From the NCBI RefSeq assembly GCF_002118315.1, contig NZ_MTSZ01000001.1:1178001-1242000 (forward strand): 64,000 nucleotides of DNA, written 5' to 3'. Numbering within the stretch: position 1 is the first letter of the stretch; every line of letters begins with the position of its first letter. The notes beneath the pieces were generated by a model. That model was not told where the DNA came from. It saw nothing but the letters and a program-made list of their open reading frames with translations, and ran no database searches. Below are positions 1-8,889 of the stretch, piece after piece. Source of the DNA: Kiloniella majae. GTDB lineage: Bacteria > Pseudomonadota > Alphaproteobacteria > Kiloniellales > Kiloniellaceae. Both the position numbers and the translations under genes were made by a program.

Positions 1-30
1 TATTGAAACAAAAATGCGGCCACTGATAAT

Positions 31-1158
31 TTGACTTCACCGGAAATCAAGTTCTCCTCTGACAACACCACCCTGACTTGCTCTCTTTCCGGTTCCTGGA
101 CAACGCAAGAGCTTGCAGGCGTCATCGCCCAAACACCCAATAAGAATAAATCAGGTTATAAGGAACAAATTTTTGACCTCACGGCAGTCGAGGTCATGGA
201 TACAGCTGGTGCACTCTACTTTCTACAATACCAAGATGATGTCGAAACGAGCGGACAGAAGACATCGCTTAAGAATGCACCCAAACATGTCAGGCAAATT
301 CTTGATACCGTAGAAAAACACCGTATCAAAGAGTGCCCCCCCGAAACCACTCTCAAGGGCGTAAAAAAACTACTCGCCGATACAGGTGAAAGCTTTTTCA
401 AGATTATGGCTCAAGGGCGCGAACTGGTCTCTTTTCTGGGTCTTGTCCTCAACGCTTTTGGAAAACAGCTTATCAATCCCAAGTGTATTCGCTGGACACC
501 CCTTATTGCACAGATGGAACAGATCGGAATTCATGCGCTTCCGATTGTAGGCCTTATTTCCTTCCTGATTGGTGTTGTCCTTGCTTTTCAGGGTGCCGGA
601 CAACTGGAACGCTTTGGCGCACAAATATTCACCATTAATCTCGTCGCTGTTGGCGTTTTGAGAGAAATGGGGATTCTGTTAACTGCCATTATCGTTGCAG
701 GTCGATCAGGGAGTGCTTTCACCGCGCAGTTGGGCACAATGAAGGTCAATGAAGAAATTGATGCCATGCGCACCATTGGTCTCGATCCGATTGACGTTTT
801 AGTCCTTCCTCGCATCTTCGGTCTCATTCTGGTGTTACCGCTGCTCACTTTTTATGCGGATATAATGGGATTGCTCGGCGGCGCAGCCATGACCATGATC
901 ACATTGGACTTATCGTTGTTCCAATACATTCGCTACCTTCAGGACGCCGCATCCCTGGGCGATTTCTTTGTGGGCATGATCAAGGCTCCAATTTTTGCGT
1001 TTATCATTGCTTTGATCGGCTGTCACGAGGGGTTACAGGTAAGCAGAAGTGCAGAATCAGTCGGACGACAAACCACTCGATCCGTTGTAGAGGCAATTTT
1101 TTTCGTCATTGTCCTTGATGCCCTTCTTTCCATTCTCTTTTCTGTTATGGGGATTTGA
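31..1158 (+). CDS. mlaE: MCE transporter permease with N-terminal STAS domain (MlaB-MlaE fusion)
   Basis: Inner-membrane permease of an MCE-type lipid ABC transporter. Residues about 1-100 form a STAS-like domain (the job of separate MlaB in E. coli); residues about 115-375 carry the MlaE permease with several hydrophobic helices and the conserved REMG...GRSGSAFTAQLG block and EEIDAMRTIGLDP segment. The start is TTG at 31: an in-frame TGA lies at 4-6 and no in-frame ATG precedes the STAS domain. No clear ribosome binding site is visible, so the true start could lie elsewhere. It is followed after 3 bp by the ATPase gene, so the two are probably co-translated. The family is clear; the transported substrate (phospholipid or other hydrophobic compound) is inferred. 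Confidence 0.9.
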   Translation: MTSPEIKFSSDNTTLTCSLSGSWTTQELAGVIAQTPNKNKSGYKEQIFDLTAVEVMDTAGALYFLQYQDDVETSGQKTSLKNAPKHVRQILDTVEKHRIKECPPETTLKGVKKLLADTGESFFKIMAQGRELVSFLGLVLNAFGKQLINPKCIRWTPLIAQMEQIGIHALPIVGLISFLIGVVLAFQGAGQLERFGAQIFTINLVAVGVLREMGILLTAIIVAGRSGSAFTAQLGTMKVNEEIDAMRTIGLDPIDVLVLPRIFGLILVLPLLTFYADIMGLLGGAAMTMITLDLSLFQYIRYLQDAASLGDFFVGMIKAPIFAFIIALIGCHEGLQVSRSAESVGRQTTRSVVEAIFFVIVLDALLSILFSVMGI

Positions 1159-1161
1159 GAT

Positions 1162-1944
1162 ATGCCAAAAGGCCTTAAGTCCCAAGACTTTGTCATATCC
1201 CTCAAAGACATTCGTAATCAGTTCGGGTACCAAATCCTTCACGATCATCTCGATCTGGACATCAAAAAAGGCGAAGTTTTAGGTATTGTCGGCGGTTCTG
1301 GAACCGGAAAGTCTGTTCTCATGCGGACCATTGTCGGCCTTAATCAAAAGACCGCCGGGACAATTAAAATCCTTGGACAAGATGTCGATCAAATTTCACA
1401 AGTAGAACTAGCCTCTCTTAGACAACGTATGGGAGTTCTCTTTCAGGACGGCGCCCTCTTTTCCTCACTGACAGTTTCGCAAAATATAGAAGCGGTAATC
1501 AATGAGCATACAAAACTTCCCGCACAGTTTGTGCGAGAGGTCGCAGCTCTCAAAATTGCATTAGCCGGTTTACCCGTTGAAGCCGGTAGCAAGTATCCAT
1601 CAGAACTGTCAGGCGGCATGAGAAAGAGAGCCGGTATTGCACGCGCGTTGGCACTTGACCCGGATATTCTTTTTCTGGATGAACCAACAGCCGGCCTTGA
1701 CCCTATTGGAGCAGCACAGTTTGATTCTTTGATTGCAAAGCTGCAGGACACCCTGGGCCTTACCGTTATTATGATTACCCATGATCTGGATTCATTACAC
1801 GCCATTTGCAACCGCATTGGCGTTTTATTGGATAAAAAAATAAAAGTTGGAACAATCACTGAATTAACAAAAGAAACAGATCCATGGATTAAAGAATATT
1901 TTGGCGGTCCCAGAGGGCGTGCTGCAACAAGATCACATGACTGA
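1162..1944 (+). CDS. mlaF: MCE/Mla-type ABC transporter ATP-binding protein
   Basis: Cytoplasmic ATPase of 260 residues that powers the MlaE permease. Visible motifs are Walker A GGSGTGKS at residues 44-51, signature LSGGMRKR near 150, Walker B ILFLDEPTAGLDP shortly after, and an H-loop in MITHDLDS. The LSGGMRKRAGIARA form of the signature is typical of MlaF/Ttg2A rather than amino-acid or sugar importers. ATG at 1162 lies 3 bp after the mlaE stop, with GGGGA in the end of mlaE as a possible ribosome binding site. Length is normal for the family. Confidence 0.93.
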   Translation: MPKGLKSQDFVISLKDIRNQFGYQILHDHLDLDIKKGEVLGIVGGSGTGKSVLMRTIVGLNQKTAGTIKILGQDVDQISQVELASLRQRMGVLFQDGALFSSLTVSQNIEAVINEHTKLPAQFVREVAALKIALAGLPVEAGSKYPSELSGGMRKRAGIARALALDPDILFLDEPTAGLDPIGAAQFDSLIAKLQDTLGLTVIMITHDLDSLHAICNRIGVLLDKKIKVGTITELTKETDPWIKEYFGGPRGRAATRSHD

Positions 1945-2058
1945 TACTATATAAATAATGACCAACACTGTTTTGAAAAAGTTTACCCGCGATCACACAA
2001 AAGCTTACGTCTTAACAAAAGCTTATACTGGGGCATCTTGCCTTGGCGAGGAGATATA

Positions 2059-3093
2059 ATGGAAACCCGTGCAAACCATATGATTGTCGGTTCTTTTGTC
2101 ATTGCTTTTTTTATAGGAGCATTGGTCTTTGTGATCTGGCTCGCCAAGTTTGAAGCGGATAGAAACTATGCCCATTACAACATTATTTATCGCGGGGACG
2201 TAACTGGCTTGAAACCCGGTAGCCCGGTTCGTTATCACGGAGTCAATGTGGGGGAAGTCATTGATGTTGCTCTCTCACCCGATAAACCAGCCGAAGAAGT
2301 TGTTATTTTGCTGGAAGTTGAAGAAGGCACACCAGTTAAGAAAGATACAACAGCAACCTTACAACTCGAAGGCATTACCGGGGTAAAGTCCATCCAGTTG
2401 ACGATCGGTAATATGCAGTCGGCAGCTCTTGTAGAAGAAGGACCCTATGGACACCCTGTTATCCAGTCCAAAACATCAGCACTGGATCAACTACTCGAAG
2501 GTGCACCAGAGCTCGTTTCAAATGCGAACGTTCTGCTTGCGCGTGGCAATGATCTCTTTAATGATCAAAATAGAGCAAACATTGCACAAACTTTGCAAAA
2601 TATTGAAGCACTGACAAAAGCACTTGCTGAGAAGGAAAACCAGATTTCTCTTCTCATCGACGATACCGCAATCACCGCAAGTAACATGAAAGCAGTATCA
2701 CTATCCGTAAAAAAGCTAACAGAGGAACTACATCATGGTAGCTCGGAAATAATCGGTAAAACCAACAGTGCAATCACTTCGTTGGATAACGCTGCCATAT
2801 CCATCGACAAACTCGTCGCCGAAAGTTCTCCGGAAATTAAAGTTCTGGTTCAAGACTTCCAGCAAACTGCACGCAGCTTTGCGAAGACCAGTAATCAGGT
2901 TGAAGCCTTGATCAGCGAAAATCGTGAGCCTCTTCAAGATTTTACATCTACAGGTCTTTATGAGTTTTCAAATCTTTTGTCTGAAACCAGAACCCTTGTC
3001 AGAGACTTGCAACTCATCGCCGGAGAAATTGAACGCGATCCCGCAAGATTCTTTTTTGGCGACAAGCAAAAGGGCTTTGAACCTCCAGAATAA
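2059..3093 (+). CDS. mlaD: MlaD/MCE-domain substrate-binding protein
   Basis: Membrane-anchored periplasmic MCE protein of 344 residues. One N-terminal transmembrane helix (about 10-30) is followed by a single MCE domain (about 35-125, with the YRGDVTGLKPGSPVRYHGV and LEGITGVKSIQL segments). A long polar, probably helical C-terminal region follows, as in alphaproteobacterial and actinobacterial MCE proteins; E. coli MlaD is much shorter. ATG 2059 was chosen over the TTG at 2038 because GAGGAGATATA precedes it. A 114-bp spacer separates it from mlaF. In the family it forms a hexameric ring that passes lipid between the permease and periplasmic partners. Confidence 0.9.
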   Translation: METRANHMIVGSFVIAFFIGALVFVIWLAKFEADRNYAHYNIIYRGDVTGLKPGSPVRYHGVNVGEVIDVALSPDKPAEEVVILLEVEEGTPVKKDTTATLQLEGITGVKSIQLTIGNMQSAALVEEGPYGHPVIQSKTSALDQLLEGAPELVSNANVLLARGNDLFNDQNRANIAQTLQNIEALTKALAEKENQISLLIDDTAITASNMKAVSLSVKKLTEELHHGSSEIIGKTNSAITSLDNAAISIDKLVAESSPEIKVLVQDFQQTARSFAKTSNQVEALISENREPLQDFTSTGLYEFSNLLSETRTLVRDLQLIAGEIERDPARFFFGDKQKGFEPPE

Positions 3094-3158
3094 TGTATGA
3101 GAATAATTACCGCCAAATAACCTTATGATCGGATCGTCAAGATCCTGCAAAAGTCATT

Positions 3159-3836
3159 ATGACAAAGACAGAACAAGTGAGCCCAATGAACGATACAAAA
3201 GACAACAATCGACGCCACTTCCTGAAACTTGCAGGCCTGCTTCCTGTTTCTGGTCTTATTGCATCCTGTTCCACCTTAATTCCAGGGCAAGGCCCCCTTC
3301 CTAATCTCTACCGCCTGTCCCCCAAAAGTACTTTTGATACGGCATTACCGGAAGTTCCCTGGCAATTGGTTCTGGAACAAACTTCAGCCAACGCCAGCCT
3401 TAACACAACAAAGATCGCGCTACAGCGTAAAGCCAATCAAATGGAGTACTATGCAAACGCCGGCTGGGTTGATAAAGCACCCATCATGGTTCAAACACTT
3501 TTGGTCGAATCATTTGAAAACACGAATAAAATTGTTGCCGTTGGCCGGGAAACAATTGGCCTCAGGTCAGACTTTATCCTGAAGACAGAACTTCGTGAAT
3601 TCCAAACTCTCTACTTGGGGAGTACGCCCGAAGTCAGAGTCGTTATTAACGCCAAGATTGTACAAATGCCCCGCAGAACCATTATTGGCTCGCAAAGTTT
3701 CGAAGCAAACATTCCTGCTCAATCTGATCAACTAAACTCTGTTGTTGCGGCTTTCGATGAAGGCTTGGGGAAAGTTACAAAGAAACTGGTTGAATGGACA
3801 CTTTTTACGGCGCACTCACAATACAAAGCACGTTAA
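3159..3836 (+). CDS. ABC-type transport auxiliary lipoprotein (PqiC/LinN-like), probable Tat lipoprotein
   Basis: Lipoprotein of 225 residues that closes the MCE operon. The N-terminus carries a twin-arginine-like motif NRRHFLKLAG (Arg 18-19), a hydrophobic stretch and a lipobox LIASC with the acylated Cys at about 37. It should therefore be exported, probably by Tat, and anchored in the outer membrane. The mature part resembles the DUF330/PqiC auxiliary lipoproteins found next to MlaD in alphaproteobacteria; the order permease-ATPase-MCE-lipoprotein matches LinKLMN of sphingomonads. No MlaA or MlaC gene is present here. ATG 3186 is an alternative start; neither site has a strong ribosome binding site. 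Confidence 0.8.
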   Translation: MTKTEQVSPMNDTKDNNRRHFLKLAGLLPVSGLIASCSTLIPGQGPLPNLYRLSPKSTFDTALPEVPWQLVLEQTSANASLNTTKIALQRKANQMEYYANAGWVDKAPIMVQTLLVESFENTNKIVAVGRETIGLRSDFILKTELREFQTLYLGSTPEVRVVINAKIVQMPRRTIIGSQSFEANIPAQSDQLNSVVAAFDEGLGKVTKKLVEWTLFTAHSQYKAR

Positions 3837-4003
3837 TTTTTTTCGTGTAAAACAGAGCAGCTACGATTTTCTAAGGAAAAAACGTACGTATATGGTATCT
3901 GTTCGAAATATCCAAACTTCTATACCAAATATACGAATTGCGCTGACCACAAATTCTCATAAATCTTGTCGGATAACTTCATATATCTAAGGCCAGATTT
4001 CAC

Positions 4004-4984
4004 ATGATTATCAGGGATAAACCCAGCGCATTTCGGCTCTTTTTCGTTCTCAAGGGGTCTGTAGTCCCTACTATCGCTCCTCAAATTCTATTTTCAGCAA
4101 TGGTCGGCTTCTTTGTCTATTTTGCGTACAGCCGTTTTCCAAACTTCTTACCAATCCTGACGGTAACACCTTTCATCTTACTGGGTGTTACACTCTCTAT
4201 TTTTCTGGGTTTCAGAAACCGCGCATCCTACGAAAGATGGTGGGAAGCAAGAAAACTCTGGGGACAACTGATTATCGACACGCGATCTCTCGCAAGGCAG
4301 GTTCAGACATATGCGTGGGCTGAAAATACATCGAAGAATAATTTTCAACCTGAAATCAGAGATAAAACTACTGATCAGGTTTTGGAATGCAAAACACATC
4401 AAAAGCATCTTGTGCAACTCGCAATCAGCTTTTCACATGCGTTGCGGCACCACCTTAGGGGAACGGATTATAACGACGATGTGTATAAGTTTTTATCCCC
4501 TGATACGACAGATCGGCTGAAGAAGGTGCGTCACAAGCCAAACTTCATTTTAAATCTGATGGGTGAAGAACTCCGCCAACTGCTTCAAAAAGAATTCATC
4601 GGAGAAATCTCGGCAAGAAATTTGGAAGAACGTCTAACATCCCTGTCTGCTATTCTCGCGGCTTGTGAAAGAATACATAATACGCCCTTACCCTTTGCTT
4701 ATAACCTACTCCTTCATAGAACAGCTTATATCTATTGTTTCTGCCTTCCTTTTGGCCTCGTTACTTCATTGGGCCTCATGACCCCTTTTGTAACAGCAAT
4801 AATCGCATATACCTTCTTTGGGTTGGACGCCTTGGGTGAAGAACTGGAAGATCCTTTTGGCACCTCAGCACACGACCTTGCCCTGACCACAATGTCTCAC
4901 AACATTGAAATCAACCTGCTTGAAACACTTAATGAGGACAACCTGCCCGAACCAGTGGAACCAGACGGTTATTATCATGTCTGA
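4004..4984 (+). CDS. Bestrophin-like (UPF0187/YneE) chloride channel family protein
   Basis: Membrane protein of 326 residues. The N-terminal helices, the FLGFRNRASYERWWEARKLWG block (about 68-88) and the C-terminal FFGLDALGEELEDPFG motif are the hallmarks of bacterial bestrophin homologues, which form pentameric ion channels. The C-terminal acidic segment matches the calcium-clasp region of eukaryotic bestrophins. It sits 167 bp downstream of the MCE lipoprotein, so shared transcription is possible but not shown. Physiological ion and role are unknown for most bacterial members. Confidence 0.88.
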   Translation: MIIRDKPSAFRLFFVLKGSVVPTIAPQILFSAMVGFFVYFAYSRFPNFLPILTVTPFILLGVTLSIFLGFRNRASYERWWEARKLWGQLIIDTRSLARQVQTYAWAENTSKNNFQPEIRDKTTDQVLECKTHQKHLVQLAISFSHALRHHLRGTDYNDDVYKFLSPDTTDRLKKVRHKPNFILNLMGEELRQLLQKEFIGEISARNLEERLTSLSAILAACERIHNTPLPFAYNLLLHRTAYIYCFCLPFGLVTSLGLMTPFVTAIIAYTFFGLDALGEELEDPFGTSAHDLALTTMSHNIEINLLETLNEDNLPEPVEPDGYYHV

Positions 4985-5016
4985 CTATGTTATCTGAACG
5001 GCTTCAAAACCATTGC

Positions 5017-5547
5017 TTATTCTATCTTTTCCAATAGAAATCGAAGATGTTGGCGTTCGTCACTTGATAAGTTTGATAGCATCTTCTCTTCTGTTTGCAC
5101 GTGTGACACTACCATCTCATTCGCCAAATCAAAACCTTCGTCAGTTAACGCGACCATCTGTCCCCGCCTATCATTTGGGTCCATCATTCGCTTTACGAGG
5201 CCACGTTTTTCAAGGCGATCGAGCCGATTGGTCATGGCAGATGTCGAAAGCATCATGTCTTTTGCCAACAGTGAGGGAGATAATGTCTCTCCTTCCCCTT
5301 GGCGGCGCAGTGTGAACAACACATCCATACCGGCAAAGTCCAGATTATAGTTAGAAATATTACTTAAAACGCCCTGCCGAAGCTTTTCCCCAGCTCGCCA
5401 GATCTCACCACAAACAGCCATTGGCGTCGGATCTATATCGGGCCTTTCCCGACGCCATTGAGTTAAAATTCCCTCCATCGGGCCACCTTCTGTTGCCGAC
5501 AGAATCATATTCTTTTCTGGAATCGTCTTTTTTGGGCCTTGACTCAT
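5017..5547 (-). CDS. MarR family transcriptional regulator
   Basis: Winged-helix regulator of 176 residues. The core LLAKDMMLSTSAMTNRLDRLEKRGLVKRMMDPNDRRGQMVALTDEG carries the MarR recognition helix and the basic DxRx(K/Q) wing. The gene is divergent from a nitroreductase gene; the 148-bp space between them holds three 12-bp palindromic sites in register (5569-5610), the obvious binding target. MarR proteins usually act as dimeric repressors released by small phenolic or electrophilic ligands, so repression of itself and of the nitroreductase is the likely arrangement (inference). Confidence 0.9.
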   Translation of the reverse strand: MSQGPKKTIPEKNMILSATEGGPMEGILTQWRRERPDIDPTPMAVCGEIWRAGEKLRQGVLSNISNYNLDFAGMDVLFTLRRQGEGETLSPSLLAKDMMLSTSAMTNRLDRLEKRGLVKRMMDPNDRRGQMVALTDEGFDLANEMVVSHVQTEEKMLSNLSSDERQHLRFLLEKIE

Positions 5548-5568
5548 TTCATAACAATCCTTATTTAT

Positions 5569-5610
5569 TTTGATATCAAATTATTTGACGTCAAAATATC
5601 TCATATCAAA
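5569..5610. promoter_or_regulatory. Triple 12-bp operator array between marR and the nitroreductase gene
   Basis: TTTGATATCAAA (5569-5580) and TTTGACGTCAAA (5584-5595) are both perfect 12-bp palindromes. TCTCATATCAAA (5599-5610) matches the first at 10 of 12 positions. Centres are exactly 15 bp apart. The location in a marR/enzyme divergent promoter region, 22 bp upstream of the marR start codon, makes these likely MarR operator sites. The binding claim is inference. Confidence 0.7.
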
Positions 5611-5695
5611 CTATCCCAGATAGAGATACATGGCGTTCCCAAAATTGTAAAGACCATAAGCCGTCAAGGCCCTGGAAAGAGTAAAGGATTGCGCC

Positions 5696-6295
5696 ATGCC
5701 AGATACAACACTTCAACACCGCACCCCCAACTACCCGATTGATTCAATATTTATCAACAGGTGGTCCCCCCGCGCTTTTGATAGCAGCAACATCCCGGAT
5801 GAAGATCTTCAAACCATTCTAGAGGCCGCAAGATGGGCACCCTCTGCCTTTAATGTGCAACCCTGGCGCTTTGTTTATTCTCACCGTGGCGATGAACACT
5901 GGAACACGCAGCTAAATCTTTTAGATCCTTTTAATAAAAGCTGGGCCCAAAACGCATCAGCACTCGTGTATGTAATATCAGACAAGATTGTCTCGGGGGA
6001 TGGCACACGACCGGACAAGCCTTCAAATTACAATAGTTTTGACGCGGGTGCTGCCTGGGCTCAGTTAGCTCTTCAGGCTTCTGTTAGTGGATATAAAGCT
6101 CATGCGATGGCTGGTCTCTATTTCGACAAAGCGCAAGAAGCATTGAAGCTTCCCGAACGTTACAAGGTCGAAATTGCCGTTGCCATTGGCAAAAACACAA
6201 CTCCAAATTTCCTTGCTCCTGTGTTACAGGAAAGGGAGATCCCCAGTCAACGTCTTGCAAGTAAAGACATTATTTTTGCAGGTACTTTTTCATAG
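5696..6295 (+). CDS. Nitroreductase family protein (FMN-dependent)
   Basis: Flavin oxidoreductase of 199 residues. RWSPRAFDSSNIPDEDL, EAARWAPSAFNVQPWRF and a late GKNTTPNFL segment are typical of the NAD(P)H nitroreductase fold, with the RSPRAF-type FMN phosphate-binding arginines at the N-terminus. Such enzymes reduce nitroaromatics, quinones or other electrophiles. AAAGGA lies about 9 bp before ATG 5696. Transcribed divergently from marR across the triple operator, so expression is probably inducible by an aromatic or electrophilic compound. Confidence 0.88.
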   Translation: MPDTTLQHRTPNYPIDSIFINRWSPRAFDSSNIPDEDLQTILEAARWAPSAFNVQPWRFVYSHRGDEHWNTQLNLLDPFNKSWAQNASALVYVISDKIVSGDGTRPDKPSNYNSFDAGAAWAQLALQASVSGYKAHAMAGLYFDKAQEALKLPERYKVEIAVAIGKNTTPNFLAPVLQEREIPSQRLASKDIIFAGTFS

Positions 6296-6365
6296 TTTTA
6301 CACACCCCAAGCATTTTACTGCTTTGAGCGAAACAAGAAGTGTCCTAACATTCAGGAGAAGATGA

Positions 6366-7316
6366 ATGAGTTTATCAACCGCCAGCAATACTCCGGAAAA
6401 AAACATTAAAGGCAAGGATATTAAGAGCGGAAGTGTACTGAAAAGCCCCACCAGCCTTCTCCTGATTACCGGCACCTTAATCGGCTTTAACTTCCCCTTG
6501 GGAAAGATTGCAGGTGAAGCGAATGTTTCACCTATGATTTGGGCTCTTCTGGTTTCTGCAGGGGTTTGTTGCCTGCTTCTCCCAAATTTACTCTTCCGTA
6601 AACAGCTTACAGTTCCCAAAGGAAAAACCTTACGCTACGCAATCTTATCTGCCCTTATTTCTTTTGTAGTCCCCAACCTTCTGCTCTTTAGTGTTATCCC
6701 GCATGCCGGGGCAGGGTATACAGGATTAATGTTTGCACTCTCACCTGTGTTCACACTGGCACTTGCAACTTTGTTCAGGTTAAAAACCCCCAACATCTTA
6801 GGGGTAATTGGCATTGCCATTGGTCTAGCAGGTGCTATCGTCGTCAGCATTACCCGGGCTGGTTCTGCAGAAGCTCCGGAACTTATATGGATTATCGCGG
6901 CAATCTTGATACCACTGACATTGGCGTGTGGTAATATCTATAGAACTATTGATTGGCCAGAAAATGCCTTACCTGATGGTCTCGCGTTTTGGAGCCACAG
7001 CTTCGCAATATTTGTGTTCATCATCTTGCTTCTTGCAACCAAGGGAACAATCCCCATTTCAGAACTGTCTGCAATCCCCTGGATTGCAGTAACACAAGCT
7101 GTTGTTGCAGGCCTAACCTTCCCGGCTTTCTTTAGATTACAACAAAAGGGTGGCCCTGTTCTTCTTAGCCAGATCGGGTATGTTGCCGCCGCAGTCGGCC
7201 TTATAACCGCAACCTTTATTTTGGACGAACGTTACAGCCTCTTTACCTGGGGCGGAGCGGGCATAATAGCCATCGGTATTGTCATCACTATTATCTCTCA
7301 AAGACAAAAAGCTTAA
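6366..7316 (+). CDS. EamA/DMT family transporter
   Basis: Inner-membrane protein of 316 residues with about ten hydrophobic helices arranged as two EamA repeats. The drug/metabolite transporter superfamily exports amino acids, metabolites or drugs; substrate not predictable here. A polar N-terminal tail of about 30 residues precedes the first helix. Ribosome binding site AGGAG lies just before ATG 6366. It follows the nitroreductase gene by 70 bp on the same strand and could be in the same transcript, suggesting a detoxification unit (inference). Confidence 0.85.
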   Translation: MSLSTASNTPEKNIKGKDIKSGSVLKSPTSLLLITGTLIGFNFPLGKIAGEANVSPMIWALLVSAGVCCLLLPNLLFRKQLTVPKGKTLRYAILSALISFVVPNLLLFSVIPHAGAGYTGLMFALSPVFTLALATLFRLKTPNILGVIGIAIGLAGAIVVSITRAGSAEAPELIWIIAAILIPLTLACGNIYRTIDWPENALPDGLAFWSHSFAIFVFIILLLATKGTIPISELSAIPWIAVTQAVVAGLTFPAFFRLQQKGGPVLLSQIGYVAAAVGLITATFILDERYSLFTWGGAGIIAIGIVITIISQRQKA

Positions 7317-7359
7317 TACCCCCACCACAATAAATTACCTAGGGTGTCACAACGATATC

Positions 7360-8247
7360 CTAGGTTTGAAGGGAAGCCATCAAACTTGCTCCCTCTTGTA
7401 AAAACTTGTGCCACAGAAAATTGACGTGGGGATTCTTAAGTACCTCAGGATGGCACACCATGGAAATCTCCGTTTCAGGTATAGGAATTTGCCATTTGAT
7501 TCTGCAAAGCCCGATATGTGTGGCTATATAATCAGGCAAAATACCGATACCCACCCCCGCCAGTACGGCTTGTGCTTGAACAGGCACACTATCAGATCGA
7601 AAGACAATGTTTTTAGAAAGTGCGCGGAGTGCGAAGCTTTCCATATAAGGCATAGACATATAGGCTTCATTAAAGCCAACAAGCTTATGTAAACTTAAAT
7701 CTGCCTCCAAATTTGGCTGACCAGACGTTTCAAGATATTTTTTCGATACCCATAACCCGTTTTTTAATGCAAATATCTTTTTCTCAACAAGCTCAGTATC
7801 TTTCTGTCCACGAACTCTAAACGCGATATCAGCTTCACCACGGTGTATATCGTCTATCTGGTTCCCTGGTGATAATAAAACCCTCAAGTCAGGTTCTCGC
7901 ACCTGTAACTGAGCAACAATCTGCGGCAACCAATAGGCCGCCAACCCCTCCGTCGCTGTCAAGCGAACTGGCGGATAATCGCGTTGACCAAAGCTTTCTA
8001 ACTCTTTCTCAAGACGAAAAGCCGTTTCAACAAGCGGCGTAATCCGCTTCGCAAGCAATAAACCATAGGCCGTTGGCCGTACATATTTGCCATCGCGTTC
8101 CAGAAGCTGTTGCCCAAGCCTCTCTTCCATAGCCACAATGCGTCGCCCAACCGTTGGCTGGCTAACACCTAAATCGCGCGCAGCAGCAGAAAGCCCCCCG
8201 CCTTTAATAACGGCCTGAAAATATCGATAGTCATCCCAATCACTCAT
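7360..8247 (-). CDS. LysR family transcriptional regulator
   Basis: 295 residues. The N-terminal helix-turn-helix (DWDDYRYFQAVIKGGGLSAA, then SQPTVGRRIVAMEERLG, about 3-50) and the substrate-binding domain (about 88-290) are classic LysR. The gene is divergent from the osmC-like gene, and LysR proteins typically control a divergent neighbour, so that gene is the best target candidate. The last helices end with LWHKFLQEGASLMASL. It converges with the DMT exporter gene at its 3' end. Confidence 0.9.
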   Translation of the reverse strand: MSDWDDYRYFQAVIKGGGLSAAARDLGVSQPTVGRRIVAMEERLGQQLLERDGKYVRPTAYGLLLAKRITPLVETAFRLEKELESFGQRDYPPVRLTATEGLAAYWLPQIVAQLQVREPDLRVLLSPGNQIDDIHRGEADIAFRVRGQKDTELVEKKIFALKNGLWVSKKYLETSGQPNLEADLSLHKLVGFNEAYMSMPYMESFALRALSKNIVFRSDSVPVQAQAVLAGVGIGILPDYIATHIGLCRIKWQIPIPETEISMVCHPEVLKNPHVNFLWHKFLQEGASLMASLQT

Positions 8248-8364
8248 CTATTCATTTTTGTATGAATAATGATCAAAAACAAACATTTTTATTTATAAAT
8301 CTAATTGCGTATGATTGTTACCAGAACAAACACCCGGATTAAAAACAGGCGCAGGATTATGCCA

Positions 8365-8838
8365 ATGAGCCAAGAACACCAGTACAAAACTCACCTTTCC
8401 TGGACCGGAAACAAAGGAAGCGGAACGAGTAACTACAGAGCTTATGACCGCCATTATGATATTATAATCGAAGGTAAAATGACATTACCGGGTTCTTCTG
8501 ATCCTGCGTTTCGTGGTGATCCCGCGCGGCATAATCCAGAAGACCTTTTACTCGCGTCCATTTCATCCTGTCATATGCTGTGGTATTTACATCTTTGTTC
8601 GGTCAATAAAATCGTTGTCGTCAATTATCAAGATACTTCAACAGCGACAATGTCCATGAACTCTGATGGTAGCGGGCAATTTTCATCCGCAATGCTTAAC
8701 CCGGTAATCACCATCAGCGAGGATTCAGATAAAGAAAAAGCCATCCAGTTACATCATGAAGCAAATAAGCTTTGCTTCATTGCCAGATCAGTGAACTTCC
8801 CAGTTCACCACGAACCCCAAATAAAAATCGAAACATAG
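8365..8838 (+). CDS. OsmC/Ohr family peroxiredoxin-like protein
   Basis: 157 residues. PEDLLLASISSCHMLWYLHLC and the later KLCFIARSVNFPV segment place the two cysteines expected of OsmC/Ohr proteins, which reduce organic hydroperoxides with a peroxidatic and a resolving Cys. The SSCHMLWYLHLC form is that of the YhfA-like branch rather than Ohr, so activity on hydroperoxides is probable rather than certain. ATG 8365 is chosen because AGGA sits 8 bp upstream; ATG 8359 and a TTG at 8305 are alternatives. It is divergent from the LysR gene. Confidence 0.85.
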   Translation: MSQEHQYKTHLSWTGNKGSGTSNYRAYDRHYDIIIEGKMTLPGSSDPAFRGDPARHNPEDLLLASISSCHMLWYLHLCSVNKIVVVNYQDTSTATMSMNSDGSGQFSSAMLNPVITISEDSDKEKAIQLHHEANKLCFIARSVNFPVHHEPQIKIET

Positions 8839-8848
8839 GTAAGCTCAA

Positions 8849-8885
8849 TAATCACGGTCAGGCGCAAAAAAACTGACCATGATTA
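8849..8885. terminator. Hairpin between convergent osmC-like and sth genes
   Basis: Arms TAATCACGGTCAG and CTGACCATGATTA pair with one mismatch around an A-rich loop. It sits 10 bp after the osmC-like stop and 4 bp after the sth stop (reading the minus strand). No strong U-tract follows on either side, so it may be a bidirectional transcript-end hairpin rather than a classic intrinsic terminator. Confidence 0.5.
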
Positions 8886-8889
8886 CGCT

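Noticed and set aside
3891-3927. TGGTAT/ATACCA inverted pair upstream of the bestrophin-like gene
   Set aside because: Only 6 bp per arm with a 23-bp spacer in AT-rich DNA; likely chance.
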